Shown here: positions 45,579-59,715 of the stretch, piece by piece | Layout of the letters: the number at the start of each line of letters is the position of its first letter | Position numbering within the stretch: position 1 is the stretch's first letter | DNA from: Polymyxa betae | Lineage: Eukaryota > Endomyxa > Phytomyxea > Plasmodiophorida > Plasmodiophoridae | NCBI GenBank assembly: GCA_003693705.1 | Contig: RBZT01000809.1 | Span: forward strand, 1 to 64,000 | Reading direction: 5' to 3' | Length of the DNA: 64,000 nt | Notes under the pieces: model-generated | Told to the model about the DNA's origin: nothing | Databases searched by the model: none | What the model saw: the letters and a program-made list of their open reading frames with translations, nothing else | Translations under genes and position numbers: made by a program

Positions 45579-46408
45579 ATGCAATCGCCTCAGACCATCT
45601 TTGAGCAATTCGAGGCGAGCTATCACGAACTTGGCAAATCACTCAGTGGGAAAACATCACGGATCGCCCAGAATCGTGACGGTTGGCATCTTGAGGATAC
45701 TGCAATCTTGTCAAACTTAACTGACAAGTAGGATCAAATCTTGATCTAGTCAGAGATGCAGAAGCTGACGTCGACGCCATGACTTCCTTGGTTCGATTTT
45801 TTTGTTCCGCATTCGATTTCGTTTCTGACTGCATCATCAGCTGATCCAAATGGATAAAGACATCGTGCAATTTCCTTTCCATATGAAGACGAAATATGAT
45901 CCTATGCTTAGAAGGTTAAAAACTGCTTTTGCTGGTCAAAAGCAGGATCTTCAAAGGCTTGTTGATACTCAAGTGTTGAAAGCGCCTGATAACGTATGGC
46001 TGGCATCAGCATTGTTTGTTATCTCGCCTCAACCGTTCTTGTAGAGCCGTGCACAGATTCTGGCAACGAAGAACGCATCCAACCGTGTTGACCAGAGGCT
46101 AGATGGCATCCTTTCCACCAATGAAGAATCCGAGCAAATCGGTACAAATGTTTCCGTGAGGTTGAGGGAGCAACGGGAACAGCTTCTGCACTCTCGTGAT
46201 GGTATCGATAATATCGAAGCAGTGGTTACTCAAGCCAAGTCAATCATGTCTCGAATGGGTTAGTTTTGGCTTATGTTTGGGCTTCAAATGGAGCTCTGAT
46301 ATGGCATTAGGAAGACGGGTTGTGACCGATAAGATGATCCAAGGAGTTATTATTCTCTTGGAATTGTTTGTTATCGGAGTAATCCTTTTACGAAAATTCT
46401 TGCATTGA
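45579..46408 (+). CDS. VTI1: Qb-SNARE VTI1
   Basis: Membrane-fusion SNARE of Golgi-endosome-lysosome traffic. ATG 45579 opens MQSPQTIFEQFEASYHELGK, like the N-terminal helix of Vti1. After introns: DIVQFPFHMKTKYDPMLRRL, KTAFAGQKQDLQRLVDTQVL, then SRAQILATKNASNRVDQRLD and the SNARE helix NEESEQIGTNVSVRLREQRE / QLLHSRDGIDNIEAVVTQAK. It ends with a tail anchor: SRMGRRVVTDKMIQGVIILL, ELFVIGVILLRKFLH. RRVVTDK before the anchor is close to VTI1B (RRIATDK). Exact boundaries of the second exon (45650-45850) are unsure. Tail-to-tail with VPS34, 65 bp apart; the two act in the same endosomal system, but that may be coincidence. Confidence 0.82.
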
Positions 46409-46473
46409 CGCAAATCCATACATCTGCATATTTTAATGTTATAGGTATAAATATATAAATATATTTTAAAGGA

Positions 46474-49706
<3,233 letters not shown>

Positions 49707-49814
49707 TGGCCAGGAAAGGCCTGGGCCGGGATCGATGATCGGGCCAGGATATGTTATGCCGCCGTCAGCAATCCAATTTACACCTGCTGATGGTCCGGTC
49801 CGGAATCCGTCATA

Positions 49815-49840
49815 TCTCTCTCTCTCTTTCTCTCTCTCTC
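49815..49840. repeat. CT microsatellite
   Basis: A (TC)n run of 26 bases broken once by TTT. It lies in or near the 3' end of the minus-strand membrane-protein gene and close to the VPS34 start. Confidence 0.9.
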
Positions 49841-49994
49841 GTTAAGACTGGTTCGAATCTGCTTACAATCGGCATTATTCTCTAACCTATGGTCGCTGTT
49901 CATAAAATAACGGCCCGAAGATCCTCCATGGCTCTGCGTCTGGATTCGTGGTTGGATGAATTCGATAATCACTGGCAGATATTGTGATCTGAAA

Positions 49995-50463
49995 TCATCG
50001 TTTGAGACCTTCATCGCCACCTGGGGTGCATTTGCTAGCCTGGAAAAGCCATCTCACATTGTCTATCAAATCTGTTCGGCCAGCAGCCGTTATGCCATCA
50101 GAACAGACCGAGGCTATCTTGAGGACAGAGTTACAAAGGTCTTTTATTGTGGTCAGACAGAGCTTTAAAGTTGCCAGCCGAGGTGGACCTGCTATGGGAT
50201 CGAGACGATCCCTGCGACCGGCCAAGGTGTAGATTCTGACCAGTTGGAAACCCTGTTGGGATGATCGGTGACGGTGCAGTAGGCGTCCGAAGGAGCATGA
50301 AGGCGACGAAAGCCACGACAAGCCCATTGACCATCCCCAAGAAACAGATCAGAACAAGCACCGAGAGCAGGTGCTGAGGACGAATGGGCGTCCCCATTGC
50401 CGTCAGATGAGGTAAACCGAACCAATTAGAATGTAAGAACGAATCAAGCGTCAATTCTGGCAT
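49995..50463 (-). CDS. Uncharacterised single-pass membrane protein (limits uncertain)
   Basis: A minus-strand frame contains MGTPIRPQHLLSVLVLICFL followed by GMVNGLVVAFVAFMLLRTPT, one or two hydrophobic helices, and a Pro-rich stretch. A donor after FPTG and a GTCGCAG acceptor could join it to RLATLKLCLTTIKDLCNSVL and NVRWLFQASKCTPGGDEGLK. The first ATG candidates are 50463 or the in-frame ATG of MGTPIRP. I recognise no family. Overlapping frames on the other strand are weaker. It lies between VPS34 and ZFAND1 on the same strand. Confidence 0.4.
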
Positions 50464-50818
50464 CGAGGTCGCCGCCGTTGGAATCGCCTGCAGCCATTAG
50501 GGCACTTCCACCACAACCGATTGGAACGTACGTTCTCTGCATATGACGATCTTCGCGAGCTGGGCGGCGCGAATCTGTTGTCGTCGCGAACGATCTTGCC
50601 ATCGACGATCCGCACCATGTATGGATTAGAACCGTTCGGCTTTGTACGGATTATGCAGTACCGAAATATCTTATGAAGAAACGGATTGCCTTTTTTTATT
50701 TCTGGAATGTTCTTTTAATCTAGTTTTTAAGCAATGACGATATGCTTAGCACATTATCCATCCCGGTTCCAGAAATGCAAACTGTTTGCAAACTGGAATT
50801 TTGCAAAGGTTTTTGGAT

Positions 50819-51640
50819 TCACTTTGCCATTACATTTTCGGCAATCAGCTCGAAAGTATCTCCATCATAGATGTCCACGTCGACATCACCTAGTTTGATA
50901 CTGGTGGACAATACTGATGCCGGCGGGTCCCGAACTGGTCGTAATGACAGATGCCGTCCAGACGCAAGGTGATTTTCATTTCGAATTTGACCCAGGCGGC
51001 AGATCTGCTCGATTGCATCGCCAATAGTCTTTCTTTTGTCCAGATAAATGTGCAATAATTCAGCACGACCAGCCTGTTTCGTATCAACAGATATATAAAG
51101 ACGGTGCTCCATGGGGATGCTCTCGTTTCCAACAGCTTTGAATTTGATCTTCATTCGATTCACAAGCGCTTGCGCTTTCGCCGATTTCGCTTTCTTAGTG
51201 GAGTTCGGTTGTTTGTCATCTGGTTTGGAATCAGTTTGTCCTAACCGCGATCTTGCTTCTTTGATGGCCGCGAGACCGCGACCAGAAATAGGTCTCTCAT
51301 TCTGATTCAGTAGTTTCGAGCAATGATGATCCTCGGCTAAACGATGCTCTACACAAACAGGTTTCTCACACATTCCGCATTGGAGATCGACTTTCGAATT
51401 CGTGGCCTGGCAAATATGGCATGGTGAATGTTGCAGAATTGGAACTTTCGCCAATGCCGTCCCTGAGCTTGACACACAGCCATGGCTGGAATGGCGAGAA
51501 CAGAATAGGCCCTGACAAACACTACAGGGAACGGGCAGATAATCTACGATCCGTGATCAGAATGCATGCTGATGACGGAGAACCTGCAGACCTTGCTGTC
51601 CACAAGCTTGACAATGACGGCCAGCGTGAGCGAATTCCAT
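50819..51640 (-). CDS. ZFAND1: AN1-type zinc finger protein 1
   Basis: Recruits the proteasome and p97 to arsenite-induced stress granules in animals. Exon 1 (ATG 51640, MEFAHAGRHCQACGQQ) joins via G|AT to DYLPVPCSVCQGLFCSRHSS HGC, giving a first AN1 finger. The second is CHICQATNSKVDLQCGMCEK followed by PVCVEHRLAEDHHCSKL. Both have the C-x2-C ... C-x2-C ... H-x-H/C ligands. A linker (GLAAIKEARSRLGQ) leads to the ubiquitin-like C-terminal domain conserved in ZFAND1: NRMKIKFKAVGNESIPMEHR, LYISVDTKQAGRAELLHIYL, TIGDAIEQICRLGQIRNENH, LSLRPV. It ends ENVMAK. About 255 residues, similar to the human protein. Confidence 0.88.
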
Positions 51641-52298
51641 CCCGTATCTCTATGAAGATAGCGGAAGCTTTAAAGAATCTGCACACAGCACACCTCAATC
51701 ACCTGATTTTCATTTATTAATGTATCTCACATTCGTTGTTTGGAGTTAATTCATTACCTGTAATTACTTTCAATTAATAACACAGCCTGTGATCAATTTG
51801 TCTTGTGGTGTTTTCGGCGTTCCGATCGAGACTAATTGCACATCACTTTTTAAGCTGTTTTTCAAAGGAATGTCACTATAATGCTTCCAATTGACAAACC
51901 ATTAAGAGCCGTCGCGACCGTGTATGCCTCCATCTAGAGGCTTGTTCCGAACAGGCATGTATTATGACTGAATGATCAATAATCTCCACAAAACACAATT
52001 CAGCATTTGAGTCGTTGGCATGCGATCAAATTCTTTAGTGAAGTTACTGGATGGCACAGCGATCGGCAGTCTTTTTCTCGACTGAAACTCATTGTAAGGC
52101 TTACGACAAACAAAGTTTTGACAGCCATCCAACAGACACCAAAATTCTCGGATCTACAACCAATCTCGAGACAGAGATTCATCTGGTTTCTATTTATCAA
52201 CCATCAATTCTTAGCTCGAGAGAGAGATCTTTCTCAGTCATTCTGTTGTCATTCGTAGCAATCGAGTCGATATATTCAAACAGGTCGCGCAATCTTCA
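51641..52298. other. Intergenic region between divergent genes
   Basis: About 660 bp. AT-rich, with short meaningless frames. No element recognised. Confidence 0.4.
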
Positions 52299-53123
52299 AT
52301 GTCGGGTTCGATTCCAAAGGAACACAACTACAATTTCGAAGTGGATAATGGCGTCTTGGTAAGCGTTGCTCAAGACCCGCTAGCGAAGCTCGGTGCCGGC
52401 ATCGGCAGCACAGTTTGGGATGCCGGCTTGTGTCTAGCTGGCTTTGCATATGCTGCCCAACGTCATTCGCGACTCTCAATCAGCAGCATAAGAAATGCCA
52501 TCGAGCTTGGAGCTGGAACTGGCATTGTATGAATTCGTGTTCCCCTGCTCTATTTCTCTTTATGTTTAACAGGTAGGCCTGGCTTTCTCCAAGCTAGGTG
52601 CAGGACGCCTTATCCTAACTGATGTGCCGAATTGTCTCCCATTACTTCAACATAATATTGACATGAACCAGCAATCTGATAAAGTCCAAGCCCTGCCATT
52701 AACCTGGGGCGATAGGAGTCATATTGATTGTATTCGGTAGCTTTGTTGCATAGGTTTATTGCTCCCATCTGACAGCGCTCAGAAGTCAAATTTCTCCTGA
52801 TGCTTTAGACCTGATTATTTGCTCGGATCTGTTCGCATGGCCCAAGCTTTATAAAGTAGGAGGACAAAAACTTCGAATCCTTCTCTCAATTATGGTATCA
52901 GAGCTTATTAGCTACGATTTTAGAAATAGCTGGGCCACAAACACGTGTATTAATGGCTTACGAAGAGCGAAACACCGTTCAAGAGGGAGGGTTTTTTCGA
53001 ATGCTTCACGAGCATTTCGTTATCCGGGAAATCGACCCTTCACTACTTCATGAAGAATATCGGGCTAGCGAATTGCACATCTTCGAAGCCTATCGTCGTC
53101 AAGAGACTGAACCCCAGGCATAA
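52299..53123 (+). CDS. VCPKMT: METTL21-family protein lysine methyltransferase (VCPKMT-like)
   Basis: Seven-beta-strand SAM methyltransferase. Exons 52299-52526, 52573-52736, 52783 onward, and a last exon beginning SLLATILEIAGPQTRVLMAY. Motifs: TVWDAGLCLAGFAYAAQRH (family W-D-A), motif I ELGAGTGIVGLAFSKLGAGR, post-I LILTDVPNCLPLLQHNIDMN, LTWGD, and DALDLIICSDLFAWPKLY (the D-x-x-x-SDL/V of this family). C-terminus: YEERNTVQEGGFFRMLHEHF, LHEEYRASELHIFEAYRR. The EEYR..E.HI end is closest to METTL21D/VCPKMT, which trimethylates a lysine of the p97/VCP ATPase; METTL21A is an alternative. Start at ATG 52299 (MSGSIPKEHN). About 230 residues, the usual length. Confidence 0.82.
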
Positions 53124-53458
53124 ATTTTCTTACTTGCATGCTTTACATAATCATCAAGTTCTGCATTGCATTGAAGCTTGTGCTGGGTTTCCTTGCTATA
53201 AATTATCGCGAAAGCCATTCCAGGTTTTTATCTGACAGTGTCTTACTACCATTCAGCAGGTTTCTTTGGATTTTTTCAAGTCGATTTTATTCAAATAAAG
53301 AAGGAGTCTGTTGGAGGAACATTGAGCGGGTTGCTCCGCTGACTCTGTGCGGGAGGCCTCCTGATCGAAATTGTCTTGTTCGATTTTGCGCGCCGCATTG
53401 TGCTAGTTTGAAAAACGAAGCTCACACTGAGCTGCTTTACCTTCGACTCGTCCGAATT
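53124..53458. other. Short intergenic region
   Basis: About 335 bp between two same-strand genes. It holds the VCPKMT 3' end and KNL1 promoter; nothing distinctive seen. Confidence 0.4.
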
Positions 53459-56366
53459 ATGGAGGTCGATAAGGAGAACTGGCTTCCGATGCCGACGAAA
53501 AAACAACAACTGGCTAGGCGCCGGTCCACTGGAATTATGAAAGGTGGCGACAGCACGGGAACCTTGATCTCACCGAAAGCTAAGAAGCGATCGCGGCTGG
53601 AATTGATGAAGTATATGATTATGATGTTATATTTAATGGCTGCTGATATTTCTGCAGCAAACGTGTAAGTTTTGGTGTCGTTGACGTCCGCTTGTACGAA
53701 AAAGATACCGATTGGACAGCGAGCCCAGCAAAGAAGAAAGCATCAAGATCGGTTGATGTAGGGTCGGTGCCATTCAATGACCATAACAGCCCGGTCGTTG
53801 CTGCTCCCGTCCCCGATAAATCAATGCTTCAGTCTCTCGTTGATGACGACGATGATGACGAAGAACAGACCATGGAAATGACCGTCAATCATGGCAGGAT
53901 CATATCCGAGACATTAAGCGGAAAATCCAATCTTTCCACACTAGTTGACGACGATGAATCAGAAGTATGTGCTTTGTAGTCATCGTTCCTATCTTTGAAA
54001 CATGTTTTTGCAGTGTCCGGGGTCGCCATTGACTATGGACCTTACTGTTAATTACAGCAAAATCATGCAGAATAATCAGGATGAGAATGATACCATGGAT
54101 ATGACCGTTAACCATAGCAAAATTGTCTCTCCAGAGCCTGTTATAATCAATGTGATAACATCGCCCAAATCGGATGAGTCTTCGCAGAACTTTACAACCA
54201 TTTCCAAGTCGCCTGATACTCCGAAAGATAGACCAACTCTGCGATTGTTGACATCGCCGCCCTCGGAAGAAGGAATTAGTTTCTCTATTTCGACACCTCC
54301 AGAGGCTTTAAAACCAGCTTATTCTGAGCTCGATCAATTTGAGCTTTTATCGCCAGCACGTCGATTCATTGATCATGACCAGACCACTGATTTGACGCGA
54401 AATATTCAGCATCATATTGGCACGATTGTCGCCGGTGGAGATGACGGCGATAAGACCGTTGATTTGACTCGATTGGCATCCCAGATGACAGAGCACGAGG
54501 CGAAGGTCGCCATGGAGTTTAAGCGTATTCTTAATAGCGAAGGAGATGGAGATGTGACGGCTAACATCACTGTTCACCTCGATAATGTGGATGATTTCCT
54601 ATCTAACATTCGTAGTCCAGAAATCTCTGTATTGCCCATATTATTCCATATATGCTATATTGATGGCTTTATAGAAGGACGCTCCGAAAGAACTGGCGAA
54701 AGCGGAACCGTCACCTATTCGTCTTCCAATGATTAACTCTCTAGAAGCGTTTCTTTCTTATGTACAGGTTCGGTTTATGGACAGCAACAGTTCCAGTCGT
54801 AAGACTCTGTCGATTGGCTATGCTCCAAGCGGAGAGACACTTTCTGAGAAGGAGCGCTTGCAGTTTGCGTGTATCCAGCTTCCAAATTTACAGAATATCA
54901 AGCAAAGGTTTGAGACGAACTCGTTTTTTTTTTCATTATCTTAGTGTGTTGTAGCACGGCCCAGACTGAGAGCATGTGCAACAAACTTTCGTCAGAAATC
55001 AAAGAAATGGAAGACTGGCTTAATTCTCAAGCTCCTCAGATATTCACAAAATTCCTTCAAGTTTGTTGCGAAGCTGTTTCATGCAAGGATGCTAACTGGT
55101 CTTTTTATAGATGGGGGATCAGCGGCTCTTTGAGGTTATGCAACGCTTACGGCAGGCTTGCAAGCTACAGAGCAAAATTAAATGGTGTGAGCACCGTCAA
55201 CGCCTAGAGGAGTCTCTGCTTGCTCCTCTTAATGACTGTGTTCGTCAGCTGACTTTCGATAAGAAGACGATTTCAGAGACAGATACCCAGGTTGGTGTCT
55301 TCTCCCTCTAACTATAATTATACTCCCCTTATTGCTTTTCTCATGTTTTAAGTTCTCTTTCTTCTAACCCTTGGCTAATTGATATACTTGCACAGATCAA
55401 ACAGTTGATGCTCGAGCAGAAGACGCACGATGACAAGCTGAGTATCCTCAGAACAGCGATTGAGGATCAAGCCAACAACATCGATGAGTTGAATAACGAT
55501 TTTGACTATTTACGGAAAACAAAGACCTCGTTGGCACTGAACCTACAGCATTTGGAGCTGGCTGTCAAGAAGCAGGAGTCGCTCGCCAGTAAAAAGGAAT
55601 CCTGGCTTCGGGATGAGGTATCTATGACATCGTTTAAGTTACTAGCCTTATGAATGGAATTTAGGTGTCCCTTGTAGCTAGGTCACGCGAGCTTTATTTC
55701 TTGCAGGCATGCTTCGATTGGAAAATGACGAAATGCTCGGAAAGCGATCTTACTCTGTCGTTCGGTTCTCTCTGTTTTCTAGTTTTTCAGATTTCTGGTA
55801 ACGGGACCGGGAGCATTCTTTCTGCCAAGTTCGTTCGGCAGAAGTCAGGATCGGACATCTGGTCGGCTTTAGTCAAAGCCAATGAACCATATATCAACGC
55901 GATCTTGCAGCAGGCTGGAAGTGTTGCTCAGCTCCCACCTCTTCTTAATAAGGTATGTTCATTGCATCCTTCAACGTGAAAACTGACACTGCATAGTTGT
56001 CATCGAGGCTTGGACGAATGCGTAGTCTGGAAATGGAGATACAAAGAATAATGACAAGTTATACAATTCTGGTGGAACCCAGTCCAAATGATTTCCTTCT
56101 TAATATCACTATCTGCTCATCATCGCCTATGTCTTCAGTGACATTTACGGTAAGGTGATCTCCAGTTTTTTAAATGCATGCGCTAAAATAGAATACAGGT
56201 TAGGATAGACGTGGGGTTGTTTGCCACAAAGCCCGTTTCATTAGTAGAAATTCGCCTTTTGCTTGGTCCAGAGAAGTTTGAGGAAAATATCCGGGAAATC
56301 ATTGAATCAACATGCGGATTCGGATCCTTGACGAAAATCTGTTCAGCCATTCTCGCGAAATTATAG
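53459..56366 (+). CDS. KNL1: Kinetochore scaffold KNL1 (Spc105/CASC5)
   Basis: Outer-kinetochore scaffold that recruits PP1 and BUB proteins. ATG 53459 begins MEVDKENWLPMPTKKQQLAR. A splice near 53610/53661 creates KRVSFGVVDVRLYEKDTDW, an RVSF PP1-docking motif. Then come MELT-like motifs: TMEMTVNHGRI, TMDLTVNYSKI, TMDMTVNHSKI, TTDLTRNIQHHI and TVDLTRLASQM; in the family MPS1 phosphorylates their Thr to bind BUB3. A coiled-coil part (MGDQRLFEVMQRLRQACKLQ; KLSILRTAIEDQANNIDELN) and the C-terminal RWD region (LGRMRSLEMEIQRIMTSYTI; KPVSLVEIRLLLGPEKFEEN) follow. The stop is TAG 56364. At roughly 730 residues it is far shorter than vertebrate KNL1 but keeps the order of parts. Confidence 0.85.
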
Positions 56367-56399
56367 ATCAAGTCTTTCCTCGATAATGGTGGGTTTCGT

Positions 56400-56964
56400 T
56401 TATAAAAATTCGTGCCGGGAATATTCGTGCAACGATTTCTCATCAAGACATTTTATGCCAAACTGTTTATCATTTTCAATAGCTGTAATCAGCTGCTCTA
56501 TAATAAATAGATAAGTATTTAAGTTGGTATCACAAAGACGGCGACATGTACCATATGTAATCTTTAACATTGGGCGGAGGAAGGCACAGATGATTAGTCT
56601 AATTTCATCCCCATAAAAGTCTTGTTCGAATTTCTCACATAAATGAGCTTCCTATTAAGTGTGAATACTAACTTAACGTGCCAGCAGTTCCTCTTACAAT
56701 AGATACAGAATCGTTTCCAAAAACGGGGTTATTTCCCACACTAATAACAGCTTTATAAGTCTTTTTGGGATGGGAAGAAATAGACGCCCAGCCTGCATAA
56801 ACGCCTTGAGGGACATGTTCAGTAACTGGAAAAAGGTTTGCAGTTGGAAACCCAAGCTGTCGTCCTCTTTTATATCCTTCAACGACCTGGCCTTTGAGCA
56901 GCAAGACGGGCGAGCAGGTCTCGCATCTTCTCTCGATTAAATCGGACATAGGTTGGCTCGACAT
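56400..56964 (-). CDS. RFK: Riboflavin kinase
   Basis: Phosphorylates riboflavin to FMN in the cytosol. ATG 56964 gives MSSQPMSDLIERRCETCSPV and then the flavokinase fold: LLLKGQVVEGYKRGRQLGFP with the substrate motif TANLFPV, HVPQGVYAGWASI, YKAVISVGNNPVF. After an intron: EAHLCEKFEQDFYGDEIRLI (the catalytic Glu region of the family, DFYG), CAFLRPM, and EQLITAIENDKQFGIKCLDE. It ends HEFL at TAA 56402-56400. About 155-165 residues, as in animals. Tail-to-tail with KNL1, 33 bp between stop codons. Confidence 0.93.
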
Positions 56965-57790
56965 CGGGAAAACAACCGCTAAACTTCCAGAATGCAGCTC
57001 TCGACGGAATGCAGTTTTGTGAGGTTGCTGATATTTTCGTACTTTTTTGTAAAATCTGCATTGCTTCCGCTTACGCGATCGCTAAACGAGATATTTATTT
57101 TCAAATGACGTAGCAAAAATGACTTTCAAGGCGTGGTTGACTTGGCATCAGCAAACTCAATTGATGCCTGACAGTGAGCGTTGAATCAGAGAGGAGTTTA
57201 AGGATGCCGAATCGCAAACGATGAGTCCAAGGATTGGAACCTGATGACTACGTAGATCTATAGTACGGGGCCCGCTATGTAATTCTCGAGCTTCTGTCGT
57301 GTTTGGGTTCTCGGACTGCGCGGATCCTAACTTTCATTTTCAAATCGCATTCCACACATAGCGGGACCTGTCCCTTCGCTTGCTGTTTGCCCGACCTGTA
57401 AGGTATGCACGGTTGTTGCTGTTTACAACTTTGTTCTGTTTGGATGGCTGTGATGATATCTGTTCTGTTTATCTCTGGACCTCTGATGTTTAATGAAGAG
57501 AGTCAGAATTTCCTCTTTTTCTGAGCCCTCATCTTTATATGTTTAATCAAAGTATTCCTATCCAATGCTTATTGCTGTTTTTGTAGGGCCAGTTTGATAA
57601 AAAGTGAATAATCTTGCAATCAGCAATGTTATGTTACTGATAGCACGATTAAGACGGTCAACGTCGATGATGAATAGGATATTTTGCACGTCAGTCTGAT
57701 ACGGCTTTATAAGCCTGATATGCTGAGTAAATATATCGTTCCTAATCTGAGACGCTAACTATTCTGTTTAATAAACGAATGTAGTTTTAG
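56965..57790. other. Intergenic region, no gene recognised
   Basis: About 820 bp. Two stretches (near 57446 and 57668) contain GATGATGA-like and CTGA sequences that resemble C/D snoRNA boxes, but neither has a matching terminal stem. No protein-coding signal. Confidence 0.35.
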
Positions 57791-58464
57791 TTATGCAAGT
57801 TCCGTTTCGTTATCATGTAGACTTGTAAACTGATGCCCTGCTTCTCCCCAGAGCCTCTTGGTTTCACTCGATATTCCAGCTTTATTGGCGGCATCACGAT
57901 TCGCTTTCAGTGAAAGGTATGCCGTCCATGGAATTGACACGATATTCACAACCAACAACTGGAATCGTGTTGGGACCAAAGCAAAGTTAAACAACTGAAC
58001 AAATGGCCAGAGCATCCAATTCGCTTTCATCGTGGCATGGATGCGCTCCTTAACATCATCTATTCCATCACGTAATGTTCTTCCTTGCATCAACGCCAAA
58101 ACAATATACATCAGCGATAAAATGCAAGGCGCCCATAAAGTCTGATCCAATAACACTTTCATGAAAGTCCATCCAAACGACTCGCCTGGAAACAGATAGC
58201 CTAATGAACCATACCTGAAACATAATCATCACAAGATACTGAATAGCCTGCTAAGACACAGTACCAACAAGTAGCAAGCGGCGCCAAGACCAGCCCGCCA
58301 AACGAAACCTGCCGCATCGTCCGATGCCAGTCGAATGGAACTTTGCATCGACTCTCAGAGGTTTGGGCAACGATGTCGCCTACTGCCCATAATGCTGCTG
58401 TGGACGCAATAGCAACGGCAAAATCATAGGATGAGCCTATGAAAGATGCCTCAGGGTCTGACAT
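57791..58464 (-). CDS. Mpv17/PMP22-family membrane protein
   Basis: Four-helix protein of inner mitochondrial or peroxisomal membrane. ATG 58464 begins MSDPEASFIGSSYDFAVAIA; WAVGDIVAQTSESR carries the family's GD-x-x-x-Q signature, with FDWHRTMRQVSFGGLVLAPL and TCWYCVLAGYSVS next. After a short intron (29 or 47 bp; two donors keep frame): SFGWTFMKVLLDQTLWAPCI, IHATMKANWMLWPFVQLFNF, ALVPTRFQLLVVNIVSIPWT and AYLSLKAN. The tail motif W-x-x-WP...Q..NF..VP..R is complete. The stop is TAA 57791. I cannot choose between MPV17, MPV17L2 and PXMP2. The long N-terminal signal of MPV17 is not apparent. Confidence 0.87.
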
Positions 58465-58829
58465 TGTTGAACTGCACGAGAAATGACCATAGAGACTGTC
58501 AACAAGTCTCTTCCTGTAACTGCTGCAGTGTACATTTCAAGAGCGCAGCCATCCTATCTACCTATTGAGGAATGCCTCATTAAAAGAGATTTGGATTGCG
58601 GATTGTAGTAGATAAAATCAAAACTGGCTTGAGACACTCCTTATACTTGTTGATGATTGGTACATTTGATCGAAATCGCTGATGCCAGGATCAGCTTTGT
58701 TTCGTGTTAGCTGGTCCAACGCGCCGTAAACGAAACTGATTTCGTTATTGGATTGGGCGATCTGGCAGAGCACCTTTCGGACTGCAATTATTGATATTAT
58801 TGTGATAGCGGAAGCTGGAAACCCTCTGT
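58465..58829. other. Intergenic region
   Basis: About 365 bp between two minus-strand genes. Short antisense and sense frames only; nothing distinctive. Confidence 0.35.
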
Positions 58830-59487
58830 TTACAATTTAGCAACGTAGGCATTCAGCGATACAATATTTTTGAGCACCTCTTTTCAAGCACTTCTAGTAA
58901 TGGTTCGAGCAGCTGGTCCGAATCGAGCGATGGAATAAATATAATGACATGGCAAATACCAGACCTACAACCCGATATAAGGAACCATAGCAATAACTGA
59001 TATATCAACCTGGAGCCATCGGGAACATCGTCAATGTCAATAACGATCGTTGCTTTGAGAACGCCATCTGGCTGCTTCTTGTATTCTTCCCTAAACTGTA
59101 CCAGTCCGACAAATATTCGTCCAGAGGCGTTGAATGGAGCCAAACCATGTTCTAAGCAGTGATGACCTGGGCAATAAAAGTAAGCAGACACGGATAACAC
59201 AAACATAAGATTTCACCATTCTGACTTAAAGATACAGCAACAATGGCTCGTTCCAAACGATACGATGTGAAAGGAAATCCGCCTTTCGTGTTAAGAGTGC
59301 AGTTTTGGACAGGAAATAGATTCAACGCTAAATCATTATAAACTGAACTGCAACCACCATACATAAACGTTGTCGATACCTGAAGAGATGAGCAGCGAGC
59401 AAACTCTTTGCGAGCATGCAGTGTACTGTTGGGCAGTGGCATTGGAATCTCGAAGGCCACCAAAGAGTAAGCGAAGTTCGGTGACAT
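58830..59487 (-). CDS. Uncharacterised protein, about 170-190 residues
   Basis: ATG 59487 begins MSPNFAYSLVAFEIPMPLPN. Exons continue with ARCSSLQVSTTFMYGGCSSV, YNDLALNLFPVQNCTLNTKG, FPFTSYRLERAIVAVSLSQN, then HHCLEHGLAPFNASGRIFVG, LVQFREEYKKQPDGVLKATI and DIDDVPDG. The last exon ends LKNIVSLNAYVAKL at TAA 58830. Alternating strands suggest an alpha/beta fold. I recognise no family. It sits just downstream of TBC1D23 on the same strand (about 230 bp). Confidence 0.5.
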
Positions 59488-59715
59488 CACTAAGCCCGAC
59501 TAGATCGAATCAGAAGAAGTTACATAACTAGAAGATAGTGTTTCTCATACAGGCTTTTTCTGGAAGGACACAAGTGCCAACAGGAGTGCTTGACAAAGAG
59601 CTTGAAACCGTTTGGGCATCGGTAACAGATTCCGAATCTGAAAATCTTAATAAACAGTAATGGAGAAATCGAAATAATAACCTGCTGCTGATAATTGATC
59701 TTTCTATGAGCAGAA

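Noticed and set aside
49849-49861. GGTTCGAATC as a tRNA B box
   Set aside because: No A box or cloverleaf upstream; it follows a CT microsatellite.
57446-57720. Possible C/D box snoRNAs (GATGATGA and CTGA sequences)
   Set aside because: No complementary terminal stem and no recognisable guide; such short boxes occur by chance.
58186-58214. A 29-bp intron in the Mpv17-family gene
   Set aside because: A second donor 18 bases upstream gives a 47-bp intron in the same phase, matching the other introns, so an exceptional intron is not required.
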